Assembly: GCF_047663525.1 (NCBI RefSeq)
Contig: NC_092588.1
Location: forward strand, 141,692,001-141,756,000
DNA length: 64,000 nucleotides
Direction of reading: 5' to 3'
From: Anas platyrhynchos
Taxonomy: Eukaryota > Chordata > Aves > Anseriformes > Anatidae
Part shown: piece after piece, positions 38,401-48,700 of the stretch
How positions within the stretch are numbered: the stretch's first letter is position 1
How the letters are laid out: every line of letters starts with the position of its first letter
Translations under genes and position numbers: made by a program
The notes under the pieces: model-generated
The model's database searches: none
Told to the model about the DNA's origin: nothing
The model's input: only the letters and a program-made list of their open reading frames with translations

Positions 38401-38752
38401 GTAATTAACCTTTGTTATTTGTGAATGTGTACTTCTAAATAAGTTTACTAGCAGAAAAGCTAATAGATTTTGAATTCCTATGAACAATATTATTTGCAGA
38501 GAGTATTGTAGTGTTAGGTTTGGATACCTTTATTTAACCTGACAGTATGGACTGCTTGAAGTTGAATTTGTCAGTGGAGGTGAGCTGGAGCTACACAGGA
38601 GGGGGGAATGAATGGTCTTATGTACAGCCCTGGCACTGAAAAAATCCTAACTGGATTTGTGTTTTCATTCTTGTTCTGAATTTTATATCCTTTCAGTTTT
38701 TTTGTAGATGTTTGCTGAAGGACTAATTGATATATTTTTTTTCTTTTTGAAG
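35451..38752 (+). other. THNSL1: probable THNSL1 5' UTR intron
   Basis: AT-rich DNA between the CpG island and the single THNSL1 coding exon. The tract TTTTTTTTCTTTTTGAAG ending at 38752 makes a strong acceptor 51 bp before the chosen ATG, so the region is best read as an intron. Short (AAAC)n runs occur near 37478-37492. No other exon was recognised. Confidence 0.65.
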
Positions 38753-38803
38753 CAATTAAGTGGATTGTCAAGTTGGCTTGAAAAAAAAAAAAGGCAGAAG
38801 AAG

Positions 38804-41023
38804 ATGTTTCATGTTAAGTATCAGCCTTTGAGACTGATAGCCCAAAGCAGTCTTTCTGGCATGTGTTTAAAACTGATGTTTTCAAGACCTGTAGCGTTTG
38901 CACAGATATGGAAGTCATGGTTCTCAAGCCATTCTCTTGTTGGAAACAAAAATATTATCCTGATGGGGCCTCCGGGTGCTGGGAAAACAACAGTTGGGAG
39001 AATAGTAGGTCAGAAACTGGATTGCCCTGTCATAGATATAGATGATGATGTCCTTGAAACAACCTGGAATATGAGCGTGTCGGAAAAGCTGCAGGATGTT
39101 GGTAACGAGCAGTTTTTAGAGGAGGAAGGAAAAGCCCTGTTGAAGTTTTCAGCATCTGGAAGTGTCATTTCCCTTACTGGGTCCAATCCGATGCATGCTG
39201 CCAGCATGCAGCATGTGAAGCAAAATGGAATCGTTGTGTATTTGGATGTGCCCACGGCGGTCATTATGAGCAGGCTGAAGTCGATAAAGGTGGATCGCAT
39301 TGTGGGCCAGGGTCCTGACACTTCTCTCAAGGACATCCTTCAGTTCAGGAAGCAGTTCTACAAAAGGTGGTACGACGTCCGCGTGCTTTGTGGAGGGGAT
39401 GCGGCAGCAGAGGTCGTGGCAGAAAAGGTACTTGATGCTGTGAAGAGATACCAAAACTCAGAACTGGAAACTTACATTTCAACTAGGTCTAGTAGGTCTG
39501 GAAGGAGCACACAAAAAGACACTCACAAGTATTTCAGTGATGTTGTTATTGAGGGCTTAGCCCCCGATGGAGGACTCTTTGTACCTGAGAGAGGACTTCC
39601 AAAATTCACTGCTGAAGAGTGGCAAAGCCTGATAGAAGCAACGTATGCTGAAAGAGCCCAGGTGGTACTCGAGAGATGCATACACCCTGCTGATATCCCT
39701 GCATCGAAACTGCGAGAAATTATTGGCATTGCTTACGGAGAAAACTTCTCTTGTTCTAAAATCGCCCCAGTTAGGCATTTGACAGGCAATCAGTTTCTCC
39801 TTGAGTTATTTCATGGACCAACAGCTTCATTTAAAGATTTTGCCTTACAGATGATGCCGCATATGTTTGCATACTGCATTCCCAGGAGCTGCAATTACTT
39901 GGTTCTGGTAGCTACTTCTGGGGACACAGGGAGTGCTGTCCTGGATGGCTTCAGTCGTCTCCATGACATTGACAAACAGCGAATTGCTGTCATGAGTTTT
40001 TTTCCTGAGGATGGAGTAAGCCCCATTCAAAAATCACAGATGATTGGCTGTCAGAAGGAAAACGCCTGGTCCATAGGTGTCAAATCTGATTTTGATTTTT
40101 GTCAGACGGCTATAAAACAAATCTTCACCAATTCTGATTACACTGGCTTTCTTACAGTAGAATATGGCACAGCTTTAGCAGCAGCAAACTCCATAAACTG
40201 GGCACGCCTGCTTCCTCAGATAGTTTATCATGCCTCTGCATACCTTGATCTTGTTCAGCAAGATATTATTGCCTTTGGAAGTCCTGTCGATGTTTGCATT
40301 CCTACAGGGAACTTTGGCAACATATTAGCTGCTTTGTATGCTAAAATTATGGGAATCCCTATTAGAAAATGCATTTGTGCTTCCAACCAAAACAACGTTT
40401 TGACTGACTTCATACAGACGGGTAGCTATGATTTGAGGGGAAGAAAGTTAGTTCCCACTTCCTCACCAGCGGTAGATATTCTGAAGTCCTCCAATCTCGA
40501 GCGGTACTTGCACTTGATTGCCGATGGGGACGGACAACTGGTGACACAACTGTACAGCCAGCTGGAAAATCAGGGCCACTTTCAGCTACGGAAAGATCTA
40601 CTCGAAAAGCTTCAGCAGGACTTGGTGGCTGGCTGGTGCTCTGAGGACGACTGCCTCGCTGCCATTCACTACGTGTACAGCACCACGGGATATATTTTGG
40701 ATACACACACAGCTGTTGCTAAAGTAGTTGCAGATCGATTGCAAGACAGAACTTGCCCAATTATTATTTCATCTACAGCTCATTATTCGAAGTTTGCACC
40801 TGCTATCTTGAGGGCCTTGAGGATTGCGGAAATCAAACAGAACCCATTAAGTCAGCTTCACTTGCTGAGTTCTTACAGCCCTCTGCCTCCAGTCCACTGG
40901 GGCCTGTTAGAGACGCTGAAAAAGAATGAGAATGAGCATCACCAGGTCTGTGCTGCTGATCTGAGTGTGCTGATGTCCCAGATAGAGACCTTAATTCAAA
41001 ATCATTTTATGAAAGCTTTCTGA
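38804..41023 (+). CDS. THNSL1: THNSL1, threonine synthase-like 1 (739 aa, one exon)
   Basis: The product is the vertebrate fusion of a shikimate-kinase-like P-loop domain (about residues 48-215) and a threonine-synthase-like PLP domain (about 220-739). Walker A GPPGAGKTT is at 55-63 and the DID(D) motif at 78-81. The family's shikimate-binding FR pair reads F104-L105, and the GGG loop is replaced by TGSN (125-128). The PLP domain has the Schiff-base lysine K344 in SFKD, the loop ATSGDTGSA (370-378) and TGNFGN (501-506). Human THNSL1 has 743 residues. The frame is open from an ATG at 38708, but the ATG at 38804 (AAGAAGATGT) was chosen because homology begins there and an intron acceptor lies at 38751-38752. 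Residues 1-43 lack acidic residues, as in a mitochondrial presequence. Vertebrates do not make threonine; the physiological reaction is unknown. Confidence 0.97.
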   Translation: MFHVKYQPLRLIAQSSLSGMCLKLMFSRPVAFAQIWKSWFSSHSLVGNKNIILMGPPGAGKTTVGRIVGQKLDCPVIDIDDDVLETTWNMSVSEKLQDVGNEQFLEEEGKALLKFSASGSVISLTGSNPMHAASMQHVKQNGIVVYLDVPTAVIMSRLKSIKVDRIVGQGPDTSLKDILQFRKQFYKRWYDVRVLCGGDAAAEVVAEKVLDAVKRYQNSELETYISTRSSRSGRSTQKDTHKYFSDVVIEGLAPDGGLFVPERGLPKFTAEEWQSLIEATYAERAQVVLERCIHPADIPASKLREIIGIAYGENFSCSKIAPVRHLTGNQFLLELFHGPTASFKDFALQMMPHMFAYCIPRSCNYLVLVATSGDTGSAVLDGFSRLHDIDKQRIAVMSFFPEDGVSPIQKSQMIGCQKENAWSIGVKSDFDFCQTAIKQIFTNSDYTGFLTVEYGTALAAANSINWARLLPQIVYHASAYLDLVQQDIIAFGSPVDVCIPTGNFGNILAALYAKIMGIPIRKCICASNQNNVLTDFIQTGSYDLRGRKLVPTSSPAVDILKSSNLERYLHLIADGDGQLVTQLYSQLENQGHFQLRKDLLEKLQQDLVAGWCSEDDCLAAIHYVYSTTGYILDTHTAVAKVVADRLQDRTCPIIISSTAHYSKFAPAILRALRIAEIKQNPLSQLHLLSSYSPLPPVHWGLLETLKKNENEHHQVCAADLSVLMSQIETLIQNHFMKAF

Positions 41024-41075
41024 GCAACCGGTCAGACATCCACTGTGTCAATCATGTGCTTTAGCCAACTGCATG

Positions 41076-41125
41076 AATCACAGAATCATAGAATTAAAGT
41101 CACCATCCATCTGGCCTACGTCCAG
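41076..41125 (-). mobile_element. CR1 3'-tail remnant
   Basis: AATCACAGAATCATAGAATT (41076-41095) is the reverse complement of the CR1 terminal octamers ATTCTATG/ATTCTGTG. The next about 30 bp are only weakly CR1-like. It lies just after the THNSL1 stop, so it may be part of the 3' UTR. Confidence 0.55.
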
Positions 41126-41521
41126 GCCACAGCGTAACATCTGCAGGGTTACATTCAATTGTCTTCAGCAGTGTTTTTAAGTAATGCATGTGAGGTTTGT
41201 AGCAGTGCTGAAGGGTTTTGTATTGAGAGGGCAGAAGCCTGGAGTACTCCTGTGCAGGCCACACATACTAGAGGCAGCAGCTGTGCAGGCTTCCCTTGGC
41301 AGTGCTGTCCCCTTCACAAGCCTGGAGCATTCTCCCCTGAAGGAGGGAGGTAATGAAGTCTGACCTTTCTGAAACAAATAGCTGTCATTTTGTTGTGGGA
41401 ATGATGTGATCACTTGCCAGGGGGTGATTGGTTAAACTCTCACTTCACTTAGGGCACCGGAACATAATATGATAGTGATGATGCTCAAATGTTACTAATG
41501 AGGGTTGATTTTGCTGTGAAG

Positions 41522-41527
41522 ATTAAA
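41522..41527 (+). terminator. THNSL1: candidate THNSL1 poly(A) signal (ATTAAA)
   Basis: ATTAAA lies 0.5 kb after the stop, followed by a GT-rich stretch (about 41588-41612). The spacing to the GT-rich element is longer than usual, so the assignment is weak. Confidence 0.3.
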
Positions 41528-41657
41528 GTATACTTGTATTATTAATCCCTGAACCATGCAATTTGATTATATGTTATCTTCTTATATGGTGTTTTTGTGT
41601 GTGTGTTGTGTGGCCAACATTTATGCAAAAAGTCGGATTATTTGGGTTTTCAGATAG

Positions 41658-42314
41658 CGTGGCAGGTTTACCCTGCTAGGCAGCTAAACACCACAACTGC
41701 TCTCTCACTCCCCCTCCTTAGATGAGGAGGGGAAGAAGTAAAGGAAAGAACAACTCACAGGTTGAAATAAGGATATTTTAATTAAAGGAAAAAAAATTAT
41801 TAAGGAAAGATTATTATTAATGAAACAATTTAACTTAAGGGAAAAAAAGGGAAAAGGGAGGGGGAAGGGGAAAAAACAAAACAAATAAAGGCTATGTGGA
41901 AGTGCAGAGGAAAGAAATTACTCTCTACTTCCCACAAATGAGTGATGCTTGACCACGTCCTTGAAGCAGGGCCTCAATGCACGTAGCCGGTGTTCGGGAG
42001 GAGGACCAATGTTTTCACGAGAGCCCACCCCTCCCCTCTTCTTCCTGTTTCCACCTTCTATTGCCGGGTGTGATATGATGTGGTATGGAATATCCCTTCG
42101 GTTGGGTTAGGTCAGCTGCCCTGGTGATGTTTCTCTTCTCACTTTTTTGGCCACCCCCTAGGAGGGTTAGAGAGAGTCCTGATGCTGTGCCAGCACTGCT
42201 CAGCAGCAGACACAACACTGGGGCGATACCACTGCTGTTCCAGCTACAAGTGCAGAGCACAGCACTGTTTGGGCTGCTGCAGGGAAAGTTAACATCCCAT
42301 CCAGACCCAGTGCA
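41658..42314 (-). mobile_element. solo LTR, ERVL-type, minus orientation
   Basis: The left end (CGTGGCAGGTTTACCC, then GGCAGCTAAACACCAC) is the reversed 3' terminus of the same LTR class as the element at 62173-63272. The right end (GGCTGCTGCAGGGAAAGTTA, then CCAGACCCAGTGCA) is a typical avian ERVL LTR terminus. The direct repeat GATAG flanks it (41653-41657 and 42315-42319, extendable to CAGATAG), as expected for a 5-bp target duplication. There is no gag, pol or env, so it is a recombined solo LTR. The left terminal bases appear damaged. The A-rich centre (41750-41890) is internal expansion. Confidence 0.75.
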
Positions 42315-42610
42315 GATAGTACCCCCCCCCAATATTCTCCTCTATAAAATAGAATCCTTCCTTCAATATTAATAATTTTTGAGATGTGACTCTTCCTCCA
42401 ATGTACTGTGATCTTTCCTAGATCTCTTCTATTTCAATTTTCAACTTCTGAATACTCTTTTAATGTTATTTTTTTTCTTAGCATTAGCAGCAGTCTCCTT
42501 AAATAAGATTCAAACTTAAGTATTTATTTACATTTGTTTCTTGTACTCTTTATCTTAGAGGTCATGTAGCTTTCTTATTCTAATTACCTCTGTTACCATA
42601 TTTTTCTTAG

Positions 42611-42934
42611 AGTAATTTCATTGGCATTCAATTCATGCAAAGCATGAATTATGTCATGAAGGAAGCTTCTCCGTTCTTGATATCTCATCAAGGAAAAGTG
42701 GAGGATGAATTTCAGTATCTGGCAAATGTGATAGCATCAGAGGTATTCATTGATAGCACAGACCTATTTCAGGTTAAACAATCTGTTTTTGCTAATGATG
42801 GGCTCTTTATTTATTTATCAGAAAACATAGAGCAGGTTGTTTTAGGAGATCATGTGGTTATGGGCAAACTTAATCTGTTAACTGTAGATTATATTTCACA
42901 AAGGTTTAAAATACAACTAGATTTCACAGTATGA
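42611..42934 (+). other. uncharacterised open frame, possible exon
   Basis: An open frame of 107 codons follows TTTTTCTTAG directly (acceptor-like; its TAG would be an in-frame stop, so the frame opens exactly at 42611). It reads through SNFIGIQFMQSMNYVMKEAS to a TGA after QLDFTV. The composition is balanced, but no domain or relative is recognised. It may be THNSL1 3' flanking sequence open by chance. Confidence 0.2.
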
Positions 42935-45237
42935 GAAATGATAAAATGATGTGTTGGCAAGTTTTGAGTGTTATCCAGTTACAGGTAAGAAGGTAAAAGC
43001 TCTGAGGTGTGAGGATGTACAGCTATGGGAGGCTGTGGCTCCCACCGAGATGCATAAAGGGAGAGGTATTGGCAAGAGAGTTGGTAATTGGTAACGTTTT
43101 TGCCTCTTTGAGAGTCAACATCTCATAGATGTCAAAACTCATTAGCAGCTTTGATCAGTTGCCAAAATACAGAGACAAGATAATGCTAATAGAATCATTC
43201 CACCCCCTTCCCTTGTGTGCCTGCTTGTACTTTTTGTCACATTAGAGGTGAAGAAAGCACCATCCAACAGACTACTTGAAAACATTCTCAGTTTATGTGA
43301 AGTGTTCCAGCGTAAGCTAAAAGACCCAAGCATGATTCTACGATGTGCATTTGCCCCAGTGAATATGTTCTGTAATAAAGTCACATGTAGCTGATAAAGG
43401 TGTGACACAACAGCTCTTCAGATTCTGCCATTCTTGGATGCTTTTTGAGGATCTTTCTTGTTACTTTCTATGTTCAGACCTTGTTTCTTATTTCTGCAAT
43501 AACTTTGGAAAATCATTTTTGTAACGTAAGAATGACTTTTTTTTTTTTTAAAAAAAGAAAACAAACACAAAACTGTAAGGAAAATGTTGCATAAATATGT
43601 TGCCAAAATAAAAGAATTGTGCAGGTTATTAGTGCTCATCCACCTTTCATTTCTGAATGTGTCAATTTGATTCTTGTATTAGTCCCAAGTGGAAAAAAAA
43701 AAAGTTCTCACTGTATATGCTCAGTACAAAGCATGAATTCTAAATCTAAAAAAAAAAATAAAATAAAATTCTTCCTGGAATGGGTACTGGTTTCATCTGG
43801 AAACTGGAAATTCTGTAGGACCTGGTTCCATGGGGTTTGGTACCATTAGTCATAGAGCAATTTCTTATGCACAGTTACAGTACATTCTAGAAATACCTAC
43901 AAAGAAGAGCTTATTTTCGTGGAAAGTACCTAAAAGAGAAAAGTTGAGATTTTAAACAAGATTGGGCTAGGAGTCTATGACCTACCTTGAATTAGTTGAT
44001 TATTAGATAAATCAGGAAGAACTAAACTACATGTCTAACAACAGATTTATTTTGGCGCGACTCAAGCAATTGATATTTCAAAGTTCATGGCTGTAACTCA
44101 AGCTTGGTTTGAAGGAAAAAGTGATATTCCTAGTTAATATTTTCATACCATGTGAACCACAGTAACAGGTGATATGGTTACTTGACTCAAGTAAGTACAG
44201 AAATGAGCAGTTGTAGTTAAGGGTTTTTAATGTGAAAGTAAGTAAAGATAGTGATTGAGGAGCATGTACGGTCTTAGTACATTTCTCAGAATGTCTAAAC
44301 TCATTAACAGTACAATACTTGATTAATTGTTTAAAAAAATAAGAATTGGGCTTTGTCATTTGTCATACCTTAAATGAACTACTTTTGTGTGCCGCATCTG
44401 CTTGTGGACCTATTAATGGGTGCTATCAAAATACCTCAGTAGTGTCACAATCCCAAATCTACGTGGTATTTGTGACTAGGTGCTAATGCTGTGTTGTGGT
44501 AGCTGCAACGTACAGTACTCTCTCTTGCTTTGACCTGCTGGGCCTGGAGGAGTGGGAAAGGAGAAAAAATTTCCTCTGTGCTCACTGCTGTGACTGGCTG
44601 TGGGGTATAGGATAGGACAGTAAGGGAAGCAATCTTTGCCCTTTCCCAGCCCAGCTTCTCTAAATGTCATTCAGCAAAATGCCGTAGTTCAACAAACATT
44701 GTGCAGGTTTTTTCTCACTGGGTTACAAAAGATTCAAAGGTCATTAACTGTTCAAAGTGAACGCAAGTACTGTTTTTTTGTTGTTTGCAGACATTGTACA
44801 CCTTGAATTTTGTCACATAATATTTTCTATAAGAAAAAACGGTGTACTTATGATGCACCAAAGCAAATCTACGTTCTGATGGTTAGTAGGATTATCAAAG
44901 GTGTTTGGGCTCGATGTACACAGTTTGCTCCTATTTGCCTAAAGATGGGATTTTGCAGTCTAAATCAACGTCAGCCAGGTTTACAGAGAGTGGGAGTATG
45001 TATATATATACATTTTTACTGGCTTTGTTGGCCAGGAGTGATAGCATAGCTTTAGTTAAGCTATTTTCTGTATAAATAAATCTTCGTTGAACACTGATGC
45101 CACATGAAAAATCTTAAAGGCAAATGTAACGAGGAACAGTTTGTAACACCTATATTTACACTTTCCATTATAAAAGTATTTATATGGAAAATGCCTTGTA
45201 TTTCTTGCAGATGTACCAGCTGCTCATTACTTGCCTT
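42935..45237. other. intergenic DNA, nothing recognised
   Basis: AT-rich with short poly-A tracts (for example 43549-43560, 43749-43768). No gene, RNA gene or repeat family recognised. Confidence 0.7.
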
Positions 45238-45728
45238 TATAGAATCACTACAGTTGGAAAAGGCCTCCAAGATCATCTGGTCCAACCGTCCCCCTACCAC
45301 CATCACCCACTAAATCATGTCCCTGAGCACCATGTCCAACCTTTCCTTAAACACCCCCAGGGATGGTGACTCCACCACCTCCCTGGGCAACCCGTCCCAA
45401 TGCCTGACTGCTCTTTCTGAGCAGAAATGTCTCCTCATTTCTAACCTGAACCTCCCCTGGCACAACTTGAGGCCATTCCCTTGTGAGAAGAGGCCGACCC
45501 CCAGCTCCCCACAGCTTCCTTCCAGGGAGCTGTAGAGAGCAATGAGGTCTCCCCTGAACCTCCTCCAGACCAAACACCCCCAGTTCCCTCAGCCACTCCT
45601 CACAGGATTTGTGCTCCAGGCCCTTGACCAGCTTTGAAGCCCTTCCCTGGACATGCTCCAGGGTCTCAATGTCCTTGTAGCGAGGGGCCCAAAGCTGAAC
45701 ACAGCACTTGAGGTGCAGCCTGGTCCCA
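45238..45728 (-). mobile_element. CR1 LINE 3' fragment (minus orientation)
   Basis: About 490 bp, starting at the 3' end with ATAGAATCACTACAGTTGGA and TCATCTGGTCCAACCGTCCC. On the minus strand, two frames translate to the C-terminal CR1 ORF2: [20 protein letters not shown] with [11 protein letters not shown], and [18 protein letters not shown] with a near-match. It is 5'-truncated and frame-shifted, so inactive. Low divergence suggests a fairly young subfamily. Confidence 0.95.
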
Positions 45729-48700
45729 CTCGTCATGGTGACAGTGATTTTTGGTAAAGTGTCAACAGAGCAGTGAGGCTTGATTTCAGAAGAGAATTCT
45801 GTTTTCTTAGTGTGAATTTAAAAAGAATTTCTAGTTATGTTTTTGAGATGATGGGATATTTTAGCAGATGGAACTCTGAATGGAAGAGTCTTGTTTTTCA
45901 ACACATCAACTGTGCTCTTCGAAGACATCAAGAATGCACATTGTTATTAAGTATATCATGTTTGCATGCCTCAAGTATGTGTGTAGTTTGTTTCTTACTG
46001 CATTCCTTCTAAATAAACACAGCAGGATCCATGATGTAGCATTTCTTTGCAGATACGGTCTTACCAGTTTGATACAAAGGAAATCCTCTGAGAGAGGTAG
46101 TTTTAGAATTTCGTATTCTTAAATCTCAAAAAAAAAAAAAAAAAAAAAAAGTGCTCCTTTACGGGTTTACCTGAATGCTAGGTATATGGTAATCGATCTA
46201 GTGATTTCCCTCTGCTGAGACTGGCAGATGTGAGATATTTCACAGCATCCTGGAAGGAAAGTATGTAAAAACAAAACCACACAAACAAAGAACAACAACA
46301 AGAAACATGAAAAAAAAAAAAAAAAGACACAAAAATAGCAAATGTCTAAACACTTTATTTGGTTTGCACCACAGATTTATCTGGTGCTGTGTGGAAAGTC
46401 TGTCCTCTGCAAAATTTTTACTGAAAATGAAATATATTCCAGTTACATCTTTCTCTTATTCATACTTAGTTCAATGGAGGTGATAAACTGGTTGTCTAGT
46501 GACAGTTGGCTTAGAGAGAAGTGCTTTGGTTTACTTGGAGTGTGATTTCAAGGTTCTGGGTATGTAAACCATACTTTTGAATGGCTGAAATACTAATGCA
46601 ACAAACTTTGAATTTCAGTAAATTAACATGAACAGATAATTCCAAATGTATGTTAGCACTTTGAGAAAGAAGTAAATGTTACTGTGTTTTTTCATAATAC
46701 TTAATAAAACGTGTGCAGCATGCTCATCAAAAGTGGGAAGCTGTTGTTTCAGCAAGATCTTTCAGAAGGCACCAGACTAAAAGATATCAGTCACAGTCTT
46801 GCCCTCCAGCTTAGGTATTTTAACTGTCGAGGATCTTCAGGTGCATTGGTGGATCTAAACAGTTTTTGCCTTTTATTCCAGAAGACTTTATTCTCTGATG
46901 GCTCTTAAAGGTGATCTCCGGATACTTCCATGACTGGTGTAATAAAATGGATGCAAGGTTCAGAACAGAGCACAGAGTAGGAGGCTAATGCATAGGAAAT
47001 AAAGTGGTAAGTGATTGACAGAATTAAGAAAGCACCTGATTTACTTGTTTATGTACAGTTTAACTAAGTGGAGGAACCATAGTATTTCCTCCTGTGCTAC
47101 AAAAGAAAGCATTTTTTTTTTTCATAGAAAGTGTATCCCAAGCTTTACAAAGTCAGTTACATAGCAGAGACATTTTTGCTCTAATATTTAGATTTTTCAT
47201 TACTGCTATTTGGAATACCCTTAGATTTTCAAATCTAGATTCAAATCTTAAATTTTCTTTTATTTTAAATTACTTACTGCTATAGGAACATGTAAATTAT
47301 TAGCATCCAATTTAAAATTCATCATGACGCTAATTGAGATCTGAAAATGTAATTCTGAAAGGACAGCTGTGACTGCACAGATTTGTTACATGAGTTCACT
47401 CAGGTTTTGGTTATTAATCATCAGTTTGTTGAGAACACAAAGGCAGGTTTAACAATGAGTGCTCAAGTCTGCGGATGCCACAAAATTTAAATACCGAGGA
47501 GCCACTTAAACAGAGTAGGATGAATTATTTAGTAGGGAGCTGTGAAAAATCTGCATTTTACTGTGGCCTAAAGTAGAACAATGTCTCTAGGAGCAGAAGC
47601 TTGAGGTCATACTTACCAAATAGACCACTGTGTTGTAGGGAATGCTGACTTTGAAGAGTGCCTGGAGGTGGGGTGCGTGCTTAGCTGAACTTGAATTGTC
47701 AGCATGCCTTGTGGCCAAACAGACCAGTGAGATTTTCAGGTCTAGAAATGGGAATGTTGACAGGGAGGTAATGCTGCTGTCTGTATTTCACTTTGATACA
47801 ACCTTTTCCAAGAATGCTGTGCCTAACTTTTCCAGTAATACTGGAAAGTTGGACAGAAAAGAGTTGTAAGAGGAATAAAAAGATTAAAAAGGTAATGTCA
47901 CGGGAGTCTTGGTAAATAGAATCTGCTTAAGTTTAATGATAGGAAAGTTAGCCTAGAAGAAAATTATTGAAGCAAAAACTTGTTAATAAAATAAAGGTCT
48001 CTTCAGTCTAGCAGAGAAGGAGTGATCGAGTGATTGTAAATACAGCTAGACACATTGCAAGAAGTAAAGGCAGTTAACAGATTGGTAAAGGTTTCTCTAG
48101 TCTGGAAGTACTAGATGGTTTTCTGAACAGATGTGATTTGATAGAGGAGAAATTCAGGCGAGCCAGATCCATGTTATGCAAGAGGTCAAGCTAAATAATC
48201 ACAGCAGTCCTTTTTGGCTGCCCCAGGAGTAACTTACATGCTAACAGAAGTATGAACAATATTTCACAGAGGCCTGCCTGAGCGTTAAAGATTGCAAACT
48301 CATTTCAGTTCTGCTCTACTGTTACCAGTACAAAGAACAAGCTGTGCTCTAAATGGGCTACTGGATATGTTTAGCCTTGTTCTTTCTGCCACAAGAGAAT
48401 TGCAAATGGTCTACTAATGCACATCCTGACTTGACTCATGGCTATTAGGATATGGCTCATTAGTTTTAAATTTCATTATACAATATGTGTTGTGATGGTT
48501 TGTGTAATGCATACTTTCATTATGAAAATTATGTGAACGTAAGTAGTAGGGAATTGCCTATGAAAATGTCAGCTGTATTGAATGTAGCTATTGATTATTT
48601 GTTTTTCTCAGCTTTTAAAAATTAGACGTCTCTTAGAGATTATTAGATGCTTTTGGACCCCTTCTTTCTATTCTTGTTTACCTGGCATTTCTCTGTGCTT

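Noticed and set aside
39010..40706. Minus-strand frames inside THNSL1
   Set aside because: Shadows of the real plus-strand coding exon.
45310..45736. Minus-strand frames of 87 and 129 codons as host genes
   Set aside because: They are the truncated C-terminus of CR1 ORF2 in two frames.
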